This document shows positions 20,304 through 31,616 of a DNA stretch of 64,000 bases, one piece after another (positions within the stretch are counted from its first letter, which is position 1; every line of letters starts with the position of its first letter). The notes under the pieces were generated by a model. The model was not told where the DNA came from. It did not search any database and saw only the letters and a program-made list of their open reading frames with translations. Source of the stretch: Edaphochlamys debaryana (taxonomy: Eukaryota; Chlorophyta; Chlorophyceae; Chlamydomonadales); the NCBI GenBank assembly GCA_016858145.1, contig JAEHOE010000104.1:372001-436000 (forward strand), written 5' to 3'. Both the position numbers and the translations under genes were made by a program.

Positions 20304-23300
20304 ATGTGTGGCATCGCGCTTGCATGTGAGGCTGCAAAGTCTTCTGCGGGCCACGGGCTGGAGGAGGAGCTGCTGCCTGGCCTGCGAGCTCGCGGTCCCG
20401 ACCATCTCGGCTCATGGCAGGTGCGGCTCTGGCAACTTTCCAGGAGGCGCGTGGCCACTGGTCTCCAACTGATGCGCATCAGCTCTCTCGGAGCTAGGAT
20501 GCCAGGGCGGTGGGCAGAAGGGACGCACTGGGCAGCCTTGGGGCCAGTCGGGGCGCTGGGCCCGATTGGGAAGCCGCCGCCCCCACCCACCCAGCCCTCC
20601 CTCGTCGCCAACCCTCCCGCGTCGCAACTCACACAGGGCCCCGCAGCAAGTGGCTCTCTGTGCCTCACGCTCGTGGCATCACTGCTGCAGCTGAGGGGGG
20701 CGCAACCCGGGGCCTGCCCCTGGGTAGGACCGCGCGGCCACGTGTTGTGCTTCAACGGTGAGGCGTTCCAGTTCTCGAGTCCACGGTCAAGCGTTCAATA
20801 GATTCTCCCAGGCCATCCGTGTTGTGGTACGTCACCATGTCCATAACCTCCATATGCTCAAAAGTTGAGGTACCGGTATGGTGCCGACTGCTGGCGCCGG
20901 GGGGATTCAACCGATCAGGCCAACGGCCTCAACCGCTGTGCTCACGGCCGAGCCCGACTTCCACACAATGCCACCCGCTTTCTATCGACCCTCCAGGCGA
21001 GGTGTTTGGCGGCCTGGAGGTGCCCCCGGGCGCCAATGACGGGGAGCGGCTGCTGGAGGCGCTGGCTGCAGCGGGGGACGAGGGTGGGAGCCGGGGTGCC
21101 GGGAGCAGGGGGGCGAGGCACGCGCTAGCCTTCTGCGCGGTGCCCATGTGCGCTACATACAAGGTGAAGGGCTCTGATCTCACGTCCCTGGAACACACGC
21201 CCGGCGTAGCATACTGTTGTACCTCAAAACCCCATGTGGCCCACGGCCCCCATGCTCCGTCCCCTCGCTGTCTCCCCCGCCTCCTCGAGCCCCGCCTCAT
21301 CCTGCCTCTGCAACCTTTCCGGGCGCTGCGCCCGCCCCCCCTTCGCAGTGCCCCGCCTGCTGAGCGCCCTGCGGGGCCCCTGGGCGCTCCTGTTCTGGGA
21401 CCCCCGGGCGCAGCGCCTGTGGCTGGGCCGGGACGTGCTGGGTGGGTGGGGGGCCGGCCTCGGGGGTTGGGTGGCGGGGCAAATCTTATGACATCGACCA
21501 GGAATTGGAGAGGTTTGATGTGGGTCGGGCGCGGGGCCTGGGTGGAGTCTGGGGCAAGGGTGCGCGCTGGTGGCGTGGACAGGGAGGGACGGTTGGCGCG
21601 GTGGACATGGGTGCGCGCGGGCCCAGGCGGTAGCGATTGATGAAGTACCGTAGTTGGGAGGGTAGCAGGGAGCGAGCGCAACCCGAGCGATCGGGTCCCT
21701 GTGTCCCCTTCCCCGCCAGGTCGGCGCAGCCTGCTGCTCCATGCTCCCGATGAAGCCGACCCCCGGCTGCTCATGACCTCTGTGGGGCCGCTGGGCCAGG
21801 AGGGGGGGGGCGCGGGCGCGCCAGGGCCTGCCGCCAAGCCCCAGGCACAAGGCACGGGAGCAGCGGCAGCCGTGCCGGGTGCTGCAGCAGCTAAGGAGGG
21901 AGCTAAGGCAGAGGCCACGGCACCCGTGCTTGATCTGGCTGCAGCGGGAGCAAAGGCGGGAGCTAATGGCTGCAGCGGTGCCGCAGCGGGGTTAGGGGGC
22001 AGCGGCAGCGGCGGAGCGAGGGCTGGGGGCGAGGGAGAGGACGAGGAGGCGGAGCCGTCGGGAACCGACGGGTTCTGGACGGAGCTGCCGCCGGGCGTGT
22101 ACGACATTCGCTTCGGCGGTGGCTCTTCATCTCCGGCGTCTGCGGCCGCGATCTCGGCCCCAGGGGACACACCGGGGTCAAACCTCCAGAGCCCAGGCTG
22201 CTCTGATGAAACTGGGGCAGTGTCGGTGCCGTACCGTCGGTTGACGGTTGGCGGTACGGCGCTCGTCATGCGCCGCCACCCGTGGGCAGACCCGGTGCTC
22301 CTGCAGCTGGAGGCTTACGAGAGGCCGTACGAGGGCGGCGACGAGCAGGCGCCGCAGAACCCATCCTCCGTAACTGCCGTGGCGGTGGGCAAAACCGCCG
22401 TGGGAGTTCCGAAGCGGGCGGCCATCGAAGCACTGCTCGCGGGGACAGGCCTGGTTCCCCAAGAGATGGAGGGGGAAGAGGGGAAGAAGGACGAGCACAC
22501 GACGGGAGACGGGGCCACGGGGGCCGCTCTGCAGCTGCCACGCGCCCTGCCTCTTCCCGGCGGCCCGGACGCTCCGGCCCTGGCGCTCCTCAATGTGATG
22601 TTGGTGGGTCTGGGGGGTAGGTGGGGGCCGGGCGGCAAGAGACGAAGGGTCCTGACAGGGTCCTCACAGGGTCCTCACAGGGCCCGGATGGGGACCTGGT
22701 TTGGGCCTGACGGGGTCCTCACGGGGTGGGGTCGGGCTGGGGGCCTGGTAGGGGCTTGGAAGGGCCCGAACGGGGTTCTTATGGTGTTGGTTGGTGGGCA
22801 AAGCGGGGCCGTGGAGGCCAAGGCAAGGCCCGACGTCTGAGCTGAGGCGGTCGTGGGTCATGAAAGGGGCGGGGAGGGGCAAAGGAACCTGCAGGCATGC
22901 ATGCGAGCGAGTTGATTGACGTCAGGGGTTTTACGTCCGACCGCCACTCACACGCTCTTTCCTGCCGGCCGGCTACCCGCCGCGCCTACGCTTCCCCGGC
23001 GAACACGAGCAGCCGTTCACACTCTCTTTCCTCTGTCGCAGGCTGCCTTACGCGTGCGCTGTACGGCAGTGGAGCCGCGCTCTCCGCACCCTGCCGCCGC
23101 CTTCGCCGCCGCCGCGGCCGCGGCCCTCGGGGCGGAAGCGCAGCCCAGCTGGCGGCGGCCGGACCCCCACGACTTTACGGTGCCTGCCCCACTGCCTGGA
23201 GCGGGTAGCCACGTGACAGGAGCGGCGCAGGTAGCAACACCCGTGGTGCCAGAGCCCGCCCCCGTGCTGATCTTGTTCAGCGGTGGGGTGGATTCGGTGC

Positions 23301-25695
23301 TGATTGCGGCTCTGGCGCACCGCGCGCTGCCGCCGGACGTGCCCATAGGTGAGGGGGGCTACTCGTATGAGCCCATGGGTGTGAGGGAGGGGCACTGGAT
23401 GACATGAGGGCCCTTGCGGGCCCATAGAGGCATGGGAGGGAGTGGGGGCCCCTAGGTACCCCCTGGAGTGGATGCTGACGGGTGGGAATGCGGAGTCACA
23501 GAGTCCTGCAACGGCTGCGTGTCATCAAGCTGGCGTGGGATTGCTGGCGTGGGGTTGCCTCCCATCTGGCAACGTCGAGGCACAACACCAGGCAGTGCCA
23601 GGCTTTCACGAGCAGCCCTTCTCACCTTCCTCCTTGCATCACCCTGCCGCCGTGCAACGCGGCCAGCTCGTTACCCAGCCCACCCAATCTTACCGTTCCC
23701 GTACAGACCTCGCCAACGTCTGCTTCGCTGCCGGCACCTCCCCCGACCGACTGGCGGCGCTGTCTGCGCTGGCGGAGCTGCGCGGAAGCTGCCCGGGCCG
23801 GCGCTGGCGGCTGGTGGAGGTGGATGCGGTGCTGGAGGATGCGGACCGCCACAGGTGGGCCACGCGTTGGGGTGGGGGGCAAGGGCGAGTCGGGAGCCGT
23901 GTAGGGCTGGCGGGGGGAGGGTTAGGGACACGGCGCGTGGGGTGTGCCACCCAGGCGGAGACAGTTGGTTGGGGGCTCTAGGGGATGCAAAGGCACCGTG
24001 AAACCGCCGCTCCTCCGCTCCTCACCCCCCCCCCGCCAGGGCCCGGCTGCTGGCGCTGCTGCGCCCCGCGGGGACCGTCATGGACGCCAACATAGGGGCG
24101 GCGCTGTGGCTGGCGGTGGCGGGGCAGGGCCGCCTGCGCCCCCCGCCTCCCCCGTCCCCTTCCCCCTACCCTCCGGCCCCCGCCCCTCCAGCCTCGGGCT
24201 CTAGCAACGGAGCAGATGCGGGCCAAGGCGGCTGTACAGCAGCGGATCCAGATGCGGGCCTGTACGGCAGGCTGTTCGGATCCGCGGCCCGCGTGGTGCT
24301 GCTGGGGCACGGCGCGGACGAGCAGTGCGGGGGGTACGGCCGCCACCGTACGAAGTTCCGTACGGGCGGGCGGCGGGCGCTGGCGGCGGAGTTGGGGGTG
24401 GACATGCGGCGACTGTGGTTGCGCAACCTGGGCAGGTGAGAGGGAGAGGAGAGGGAAGGGGTTAGGATGGGATGGGGGCGGCGTTCTTTGCCCTCAGCAG
24501 GGTGAAGGATGGAGGAGGCAGGGAGCTGCCTTCCTGACCGCGGGCGTCTGAACCCCCGTTCACCCCCAACCCTTTCTTCCCCCCTCTGTTCCTGCGCCCT
24601 TATGACTCTAGCCTCTCTCTCCCCGCTTTCCATTCGTCCTCAGCGTCAACCAACCCCCTCACCCACCCACCCCCTTCACCCACCCACCCTTCACCCCCTT
24701 ACCCACCCCCTTAACCCCAGGAGCGACCGCCTGGTTACCCCTGCCCTGCCCCCTCTGTCCCTCCACCTTACCTGCCTGCCTGCCTGCCTGTCTGTCTTCC
24801 CCCTCCCCTGTGTGCCTGCCCCCCCTTCACCCCCCACCCCAGGGACGACCGCCTGGTTGCCGACTGGGGCCGCGAGGCGCGGCACCCCTTCCTGGACGAG
24901 GCCGTGATGGGGCTGGTGCGGGGGCTGCCGCTGGAGTGCGTGGCAGGTGGGGGAGGTAGCAGGGGGCTTGGGGCAGGGGTTTGGAGGGAGGGGGGGCAGC
25001 GGTGCGCTGTACAGGAACTGTGTAAGGCCCCCTACGGTCACCGCTCTCGGTGCCGTATAGGGGACCCTGCCGATCCATCCACCCCGCCTTGCCAGATCCG
25101 ACAGCCGCTCGCCAACGTCGTACGGTCGTGCCCCACGCACAACCCCCTCGTGACCCACCCTCCCACGCTCCATCCTCCCAGCCCCGGCCTCTCTTTCTAG
25201 ACACGACCCAGTCCCCTGCCTTGCGGGTTCCATCCCAACCCACCCTGACCCATCCTCCCACCGCCACCCTACCCACCCTCCCTCCCCAGACCTGACCCTG
25301 CCCCCCGGCACGGGCGACAAAGCGCTCCTCCGCTCCGCCCTGGCCCTGCTGGGACTGCCCGAGGCGGCCGCGCGCGTGAAGCGGGCCATCCAGTTCGGGT
25401 CGCGGATCGGAAAGCTGGCCAACAGGCGCGACTTTGGCAGCAACCGCGCCGCCAACCGGCGCAACGCGGGGAGCGTGGCGATCCAGGTGGGCAGCTTGGG
25501 ACGGGCGGTGGCGTGGCTTCTGGCGTGGTGTGCGGTGCGGTGCAGTGGGAGCGGGGAACGCGGGGGAGGGGGGGTTACGACACAGGGAGCAGGGGGCAAG
25601 GGGCAGGCCGAGTTAGATGCTGAGAACCGTACCCGTACTACCCTGTCCCGCAGGATGTGATCTTCCCGCCGCCGGCGGAGCCGCCGGGGGTCTGA
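20304..25695 (+). CDS. Asparagine synthetase domain-containing protein (ASNSD1 type)
   Basis: Eleven exons: 20304-20420, 20637-20757, 20997-21083, 21349-21441, 21720-22603, 23042-23348, 23707-23854, 24040-24435, 24843-24946, 25290-25486, 25654-25695; 831 residues. The start MCGIALACE keeps the Cys2 of class II glutamine amidotransferases, followed by LRARGPDHLGSW, GHVLCFNGEVFGGLEV and LRGPWALLFWD...WLGRDVLGRRSLLLH. The ATP-pyrophosphatase half has LILFSGGVDS (S515-S520), VMDANIGAALW, LGHGADEQCGGYGRHR and REARHPFLDE. These order and motif details fit ASNSD1 rather than true asparagine synthetase; the function of that family is not settled. It is longer than human ASNSD1 (643 residues) mainly because of low-complexity Ala/Gly sequence in the 884-base exon 5 and a Pro-rich insert in exon 8. 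Intron 1 (216 bases) has no stop and keeps frame if retained. Confidence 0.88.
24713..24862 (+). repeat. Acceptor-edge duplication in ASNSD1-type intron 8
   Basis: The real acceptor and start of exon 24843-24946 (ACCCCAGGGACGACCGCC, then TGGTTGCC) are preceded about 123 bases upstream by a near copy at 24713-24739 (ACCCCAGGAGCGACCGCC, then TGGTTACC). The intervening sequence is CCCT/CCAC-rich. The upstream copy could be a decoy or alternative acceptor. Confidence 0.8.
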
Positions 25696-26798
25696 CGGCG
25701 GCCACGAGCCACGTGGCAGGGGCTCGTACGGAGAATACGGATGTACCGCTTGGGGTCTGCTCTGGGGATGACAGCAGACGAGTATGTGACGGCAGTGATT
25801 CCGTATGGCTGCGTGCGGCGGCGGGATGCTGGTGGGCGTCGTGCTAACGTGTGGGGGCGATTGGGTCGCGAAGGGGACGGGGTCCGTGTGGACTGGCGAT
25901 ACCTATGTCCTGTAAATGGAGTCCGCGTGGCGTACGGCCAGTGGCGGAGACCTGGCTGCGCCGGCTGACTGTGCTCTGCCGCGCTTGGCGCTGGGTTGTG
26001 GGGCATGTAACGCATGCATGGGCACGGGTGTCAAGACGATATCATTGCGTCCCGAGAGGGTGGTGTGGGCGTGGCGCTGTAGGCATTGTGGGGGGGCATT
26101 GTGGGGCCTCGCCATGCCTCAGGCGCGCTTAAAGCTGCCGCGGATGCCGTTGGTCGGCGCACGCATGCATGCGCGCCAGCGTGTGCCAGGCCATGGTGCC
26201 GTGCGCGGGAGCAGGCCGAGGGAAGGCACACGGAAGGCCCCGGGAGCGTCGTCAAACAACTGGGAGCTGGCATGCGGGGGCTTGCCGGGGGTCAAGGCAG
26301 TGTGCAGCCGGGCCCACCAGCCACCTGCACCAGCCGGCAGTTGCGTGCGGGGGGTGCAGGAGAGCAAGACTGGCAGAGAGAAAAAGACAGAGAGAACACA
26401 GGCTGATGGTGCTCGCAGGGGCCGTGCAGCGTAGTCCGGAGCTCCGGACGATGACGAAGGGGGATGCAGCTGAGCGCGCTGTCGCAACGCGAGAGAAGAA
26501 GGCAGGGTGCCAGAAGTGTGCATCGCCGAGGCAGGGGCTAACGTAGGGGCAGCCGCGCGCGCAAACGGTACTTTCCTGGCTCCTGGTGTCGAGGCCCCCG
26601 GTGTTGTGCGTGCAGGTGACCGTCAGTCCCGCTAGAGCGCGTTGGCCCACCTGTGATCAAAGTGAAGCGCAGCATCGACAGGGCATCGAGTCAGCTGGTG
26701 GTGATGCTAACGTGTGTGCAGTGTGCACCGGGGGAAAGAGACAGTGGCAAGGACGGCTGGTAAGTAGCTGACCGCAGTACGGCTCTAGGATGCGATGG
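25696..26798. other. Intergenic region downstream of ASNSD1-type gene
   Basis: It holds the ASNSD1-type 3' UTR and the flank of the LINE remnant. It includes the inverted copy (26409-26463) of the repeat at 4050-4095, with an added CCGGAGCTCCGG palindrome. Short ORFs here resemble nothing known. Confidence 0.5.
25911..25915 (+). terminator. Poly(A) signal TGTAA for ASNSD1-type gene
   Basis: TGTAA 216 bases after the stop codon at 25695; another TGTAA lies near 26.0 kb. Confidence 0.55.
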
Positions 26799-26803
26799 TT
26801 ACA
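26799..26803 (-). terminator. TGTAA poly(A)-like signal at LINE 3' end
   Basis: Minus-strand TGTAA about 165 bases after the LINE stop codon at 26967. Confidence 0.4.
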
Positions 26804-28515
26804 GCAGGAACCGCCTCCAGAAGGGGAGGGGTTGAGCGAGAGCGCCACCTACTGGGTGTGCCACCTGCACACCGACACCCACGCTACGTGCCTGACTTTC
26901 GGTCGTCACGCCACGTCGCTAGGGCCGGGCCCGTAGAACCCCCCTCATCATTCTACCACCGTGTCGTTAGTCATCGTCAATCAGTGCCAGGACGCCTGGG
27001 GGCTCCTGCACATACAATCTACCATCGGAGACTCGCAAGAAAGGGTGGTCCGCCGGTATCGTCTCCCAACCTCTTGGTGGCCTGAGCGCGGCGAAGGAGT
27101 GAAGCGCCCCCCAAACCTCAGCTGACACCAGCACACGTCCTCGGTTCAGCACCCCGAGACGGTTCCCATTCTCCCTTGTCGCGTACAGATATCGGCGTCC
27201 CTTCTCCATGGCTGTGGTGGCTGCAAGACACACCACATCCCAGACCCTCTGATCCACTCCCTCCGTAGGTCGAGCAAGCCAAAGGTTGAGCCGGCGAAGC
27301 GGCCAGGTCCACGGCATGCCCTGCTCGCCCCCTAGACATGCGCACATCTCATCAACCAAGCCCTGTGCCAAGTAACACTTTCAAAAGTGGTGCAGCCTGT
27401 CACCTCCGTGCATTGCAATCTCACATGGGCACGTGGCCCCCCCTTCATGTGCTGAAAAGCCAGTAAAACCGTTGAGCGCCAAGCGCCAAAAAGCTTCCTT
27501 CCACACGTTCTCCCAGCGCAGGGCCCACAGCCTGCGGAAGGTGGCTTGTAGATCCAAGAGATTCGACTCGTCCCCTGCCCCGCCACTCAAAGCCTCTGCC
27601 ACAAAATCCAAATGCTTGCCTTTCACATACTCAAAAGCGGGCTCCATCTGCAGGGCCGTGGCCAAGCCCACCGACAGCCTAGCCGCTGGCACAAGCGTCT
27701 GTCCGATCCGCGAACCTATGCATCCCAAAAGTTCTTTCCATGCCTCCTCCTCTGGGCAGGCCAAGTCCGGGTTCTCTATCACCTCCGTTGCTGCTTGTAC
27801 CCACGGTGTGGGGATATGGCTCATCAAGCTATCAAGCCTCCCCAGGAGCGCAGGGCCATTGCGGAGCGCTGCGGGTAGTGCCTCATAACCCCCTCGTCCC
27901 CACAGGCCAACGATGATGTCTTCTTTCACCCTTCTTGAGCACTCGCTCCTAGCCATAGGTGGCAGCCTGCCCCCCTGGGCTCCACTAAGCCCAGCTCTTG
28001 CTCCCACCCCTGCCCTGTAGGCCCTCACTAGCTGGCCAACTGTCCTCAGTTCATTGATACCCATCAGGTCCGCAAACATGCTTTCCAGCCCCCCACGGTC
28101 CGCTGCTGCGGGTCTGAGGGCCGGGTTTCCCCATAACGGTGCGCTGTGAACCCACGGCCCCAGTGCGGGGTTCTTGATGACCTCAACCCGGGGGAGATGG
28201 AGCAGTGCCCCCGTTATCATGTTCAGCGTCGGGCAGGGGCTGTTTGCCGTGGTCCCCAGCACCTTGGTGGCGGCGTTGGGGCCTGCCCGCTGGGCGGTGA
28301 AGAGGCAAAGTGGGTGTGCGGCAGGGTGCGTTCGCCGGAGCAGCTCCATTGCGACCGTTGGCCACACTGGCCTGAAGCGGAGGAGGTTCGGGCAGCTGCC
28401 CAGCACGCAGCGCGTCGCCAGAACCGCTTGTCGGGCCCGTACGTGTTCTACCACTGGGAGGAGGCCGAGGCCGCCGTCTTCCGGGGCGACGCACATTGCC
28501 TTGTAGCCTATGCCT
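26799..28515 (-). mobile_element. 5'-truncated LINE (non-LTR retrotransposon) remnant
   Basis: Reading leftwards from about 28515, one frame encodes the C-terminal part of a LINE reverse-transcriptase polyprotein: GYKAMCVAPEDGGLGLLPV resembles the conserved segment after the RT domain, and near the end WRLALNGF...CPCEIAMHGGDRLHHF is a zf-RVT-type zinc-binding motif. At 27381-27383 an in-frame TGA stands where family members usually have Trp (HHFW), and the same frame then continues (KCYLAQGLVDEM) to a TAA at 26967, so the ORF is broken by one nonsense codon. The RT catalytic domain is missing, as expected for 5' truncation. A hairpin-forming GTAGAA...TTCTAC segment and a TGTAA at 26799-26803 follow the ORF; the exact 3' boundary is not determined. 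Confidence 0.72.
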
Positions 28516-31189
28516 GGCAGCCGTGGACCAGCACCACGCGGCAGAGGGAGGCGGGCAGGCCGGCGGACTGGGGGGGGAGCAGGGGGGGAGCAGTCAGCAG
28601 GATCGTAGGCCAAGGGGCAATGCGAGTACCGGCACCAGCATGAACGGCGGCCCAAGCTCCAAAGCCCAGCCCCACAGCCGAGCCCAGCCCCAGGCCCCAC
28701 CTTGAGCGCCTCACCCGCCCGCGTGCTGCCCTCCGCCGGCACCGTCTTGTCCGCGGTGCCGTGGATGAGGAGCACGGGCGGTAGCAGGGCCGCGGCGCCG
28801 GGCGGCAGGCGCCGGGCGGCCTCCAGCGGAGAGAGCGCCGCGTACGCGGGCTTGGCCCTCCCACGCAGGCACCCGCTCGCGTCGTGGCTCGTCCCGACCT
28901 TGACCACGGGCGGCTCCTCGCCGCCACTGTCGACCTCCTCAGCCGCCCGCGCCAGGCTCGCCGCGGAGCCCCCCGTGTCCGTGCGGCCGTTGGCGGTTAC
29001 GGTTACGTAACCAACGTGCCGGCCGTTATAACCGTTTCCGTTGTCGGCGGTGGTTAGCGACATGACGCGGTCCAGCAGGTCCTTGTACAGCCCGCGGCGG
29101 TGCAGGTGCTCCGCGAGTGCCACCAGGTCCAGCGCCGCCGAGACGCCCACGAAGGCGTGCAGCGAGCGGGGGTCCCAGGCGGGGGAGGCGCCCAGCGTGG
29201 GGCAGCCCGTGAGCGCCTGCTGGGCCTGCGGGCGAGCAGGGCATGGGGGCCGGCGTTGGGGGGGCGTGAGCAATGGAGCTGGGCGCTGGGACTACGCACA
29301 GGCCCCGAGCTGGCAAGTAACACAGGCCCACGTTCCCAAGGTTCCTCTGACCGCCCCCGCTCACCTGCTTGATGACCGCAAGGCCCGCCAGGTGGCCCCC
29401 CGCCGACTGGCCCACGAGCGTGACGCAGTCCGGGTCCCCCCCCAGGCGCTGCGCCGCCCCCAGCACCCCGGCAATGCCCGTGTTCACGTCCTCCAGCATG
29501 TCCAGGCAGTCGCCCCGTGCGAGCGGGGACAGAGGAGAGGGCCGTGAAGTGGGATCGAGCACATGACCCCCGCTTCCTTCAGCTCCCGCTCAGCCCTCCC
29601 CGCCCACCTGCGGGAAGTTCCTGTAGTCCAGGCACGCCACCAGCACGCCCTGGTCGCTCAGCCGCCGGCCCAGCAGTGCGCCCCAGGCCTTGTGCCTGAA
29701 GAGTGCAGGGCAGATGGCTGGTAAGCCTGGTGCAGAGCGCGGCCTACCTCCCATCGGCACCCGGCCCTTCTGCGCAACAATGCAGACACAACCGCATTCC
29801 ACCTCACCAGCACCCCCTTAGAACCATCCCAGCCTGCGGTGCACAAACCCCTCTGGCCATCCCCTGACCGAGCGTCTGCAAGGCGCCTCGGCGCCTCTCG
29901 CCCTGCCCCCAGCCTCGCGCATGACGCCCCAGGGCTGAGAATGCAGCCCTCCCCTCCTGCCGATACCCTCCACGCCTGTGCCCTACCTCCAGCCAACCCA
30001 ACCCGCTCCACCTGTGACGTAGACGACGACGGGGAACTCCGCTGCGCCCTCGAGCGGCCGCAGCCCCGAGCCGTTGCGGGCCAGGGCGGCGGGCGGGAGG
30101 TAGAGGTCCAGCGTTGGGTTTGGGTATGGGGGGGCTGTGGTGGGGCTATCCCACACCACACACATGGACTGCAAGGGGAAAGCCCGGGGTGCGAGCGGGC
30201 GTTTTGGCGAGCGGGCGTGTGTGCCCCGATACCAGCCCTCAGCACATGATGGGAATGGAGTCCCTGCTGCTGTGCCCTAGAGTCGCTCAAACCGCGAGAG
30301 CTGCGACCCGGGTCGCGCGACATTTCGCCCCCGCTTTCACTTTCCCCAGCCATCTACCGTCTGGGCAAGGGCAGCTGCTGACGACGCCGAAAGGCTGGCG
30401 ACGCTGTCGCATAGCTGGCGCTGCGGGGCTTGGCCGCAAGCCAGCTGGCGGGGTGGCGGTGCCGCTAGTCCGTGCGTGTCCCTGTCCATTGCCGAGCGGA
30501 GCTGCGGACGACATGCGCTGGTGCGTGCTCGGCGCAGTGGTGGGGGGCGGGGGAGTCAGCAACGATAACCCAACAAGGCAACATGAGGGGCGTCCGCCCT
30601 TGGATAGCGCTTCCTGCTTCCCCGCTCTGCCTGCCACAGGAGCTGGGGATGGAGCTGGGAGCGCCGGCGTGCTGCTGCCGGGCAACCTGGTGGGAGCAGC
30701 AAGCAGGTTGGGGATGAGGACCGTGAAGGCGCTGAGGCGGAAGGCGCCACAGTACAGGCGCAGAGACAGAGGCAAAGGCAGTGAAGATTGGAGGTTGAAT
30801 CGCACGCGGGCGGGTGCCAGGCGGCGGGGCCGTGGGCGGGAGGGTGTTGCGCGCGTGTCGAACGCCCCCATGCCCGATCGAGCCGCTTCCCGCGCCAAGT
30901 GTTTGGCCCCCCGCACCTGTGCAGCCTGCGGCGCCACCACGTACTTGTCCGGCGTCCAGTGGTCAGGCAGCTGGTGGCCTTCCCACACGCTCAGCGCCTC
31001 AGGCGAGTCGCCATCCTCTCCATCCTCCTCGTCGGCGCCGTCGCGACGGCGACTCTCCACCATCCGGCGCAGCTCATCCATCGCCTGCAGCACGCGGGCG
31101 TCCTCCTCCACGCCTCCGCACGCGCTGCTGCAGCTGCAGGGCGCATGGTAGTGGCATGCGCGTTGCCCGCGGCCCAGCGCTTCGTCCAT
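28508..31189 (-). pseudogene. Isoprenylcysteine methylesterase-like gene, truncated and probably inactive
   Basis: Recognised exons: 30917-31189 (ATG at 31189), 29987-30134, 29608-29695, about 29365-29514, 28701-29225, 28508-28567. One or more exons between 30135 and 30916 are unresolved. The product matches plant ICME-type alpha/beta hydrolases: LDLYLPP, VYVTGGAGW (oxyanion region), [36 protein letters not shown] (nucleophile Ser in GQSAG), RGLYKDLLD and LLIHGTADKTVP. These enzymes hydrolyse prenylcysteine methyl esters in membranes. Two defects are seen. The final exon ends VVLVHGCQA and stop, exactly where relatives continue into the catalytic His (KTHTD), and LINE sequence starts there. 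The acceptor before GDCLDMLED reads CGCACGG with no AG, and retention of that intron gives an in-frame stop. Expression of a shortened form cannot be excluded. Confidence 0.72.
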
Positions 31190-31616
31190 GGCCGCTACCT
31201 AGAAGCGCCTAGGAGCATAGCAGAGCCGTGTGGGCTTGGTGCGGCGGCTCGGTGCTTGCGCGCGAGCGCGATGGTCGGCAAAGTGTCGGGGCGAGCCCGC
31301 TTGCGGTTCTGGTGGATTTTAGGGCAGCTACGAGTAGCCCTTGATGTAGGGCATCTGCTGCACAGCGAGTTGGGCGCTGGCGTGGCGATTTGGCGTGGGG
31401 CCGTGTGTGAAGCCAATCCCGCCGTGTTTCGCGCTTTCGCCGAGCATTCCAGCATTGGCCTTCGTCAGCGTCCCGCGTCCCCCGTCCAGAGTGCCGCGTC
31501 CAGAAGATTTGCGCTTACAGCGCTCACCGCAACACTCCGCCACAGCTCCCCCCGACGATTTGTGCTGAGCGAACCAGCTCAACCAGCTCGACCAGCGAGA
31601 GTGCGGAGGCCCATCA
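31190..31616. other. Short divergent intergenic region
   Basis: It separates the start of the methylesterase-like gene (-) from the start of the uncharacterised gene at 31617 (+). No distinct promoter motif was recognised. Confidence 0.4.

Noticed and set aside
20929..22269. 446-codon minus-strand ORF
   Set aside because: It is antisense to ASNSD1-type exons 3-5, is low-complexity Ala/Pro/Arg, and matches the usual shadow frames of GC-rich coding sequence.
27381..29273. A 630-codon minus-strand ORF that could be read as a single protein
   Set aside because: Its right part is one exon of the methylesterase-like gene and its left part is LINE polyprotein; they are joined only because the intron and junction between them happen to lack stops.
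30135..30916. Candidate exon around 30.67-30.74 kb (FTVLIPNLLAAPT) for the methylesterase-like gene
   Set aside because: Splice phases do not fit the neighbouring exons and similarity to the expected membrane segment is weak.
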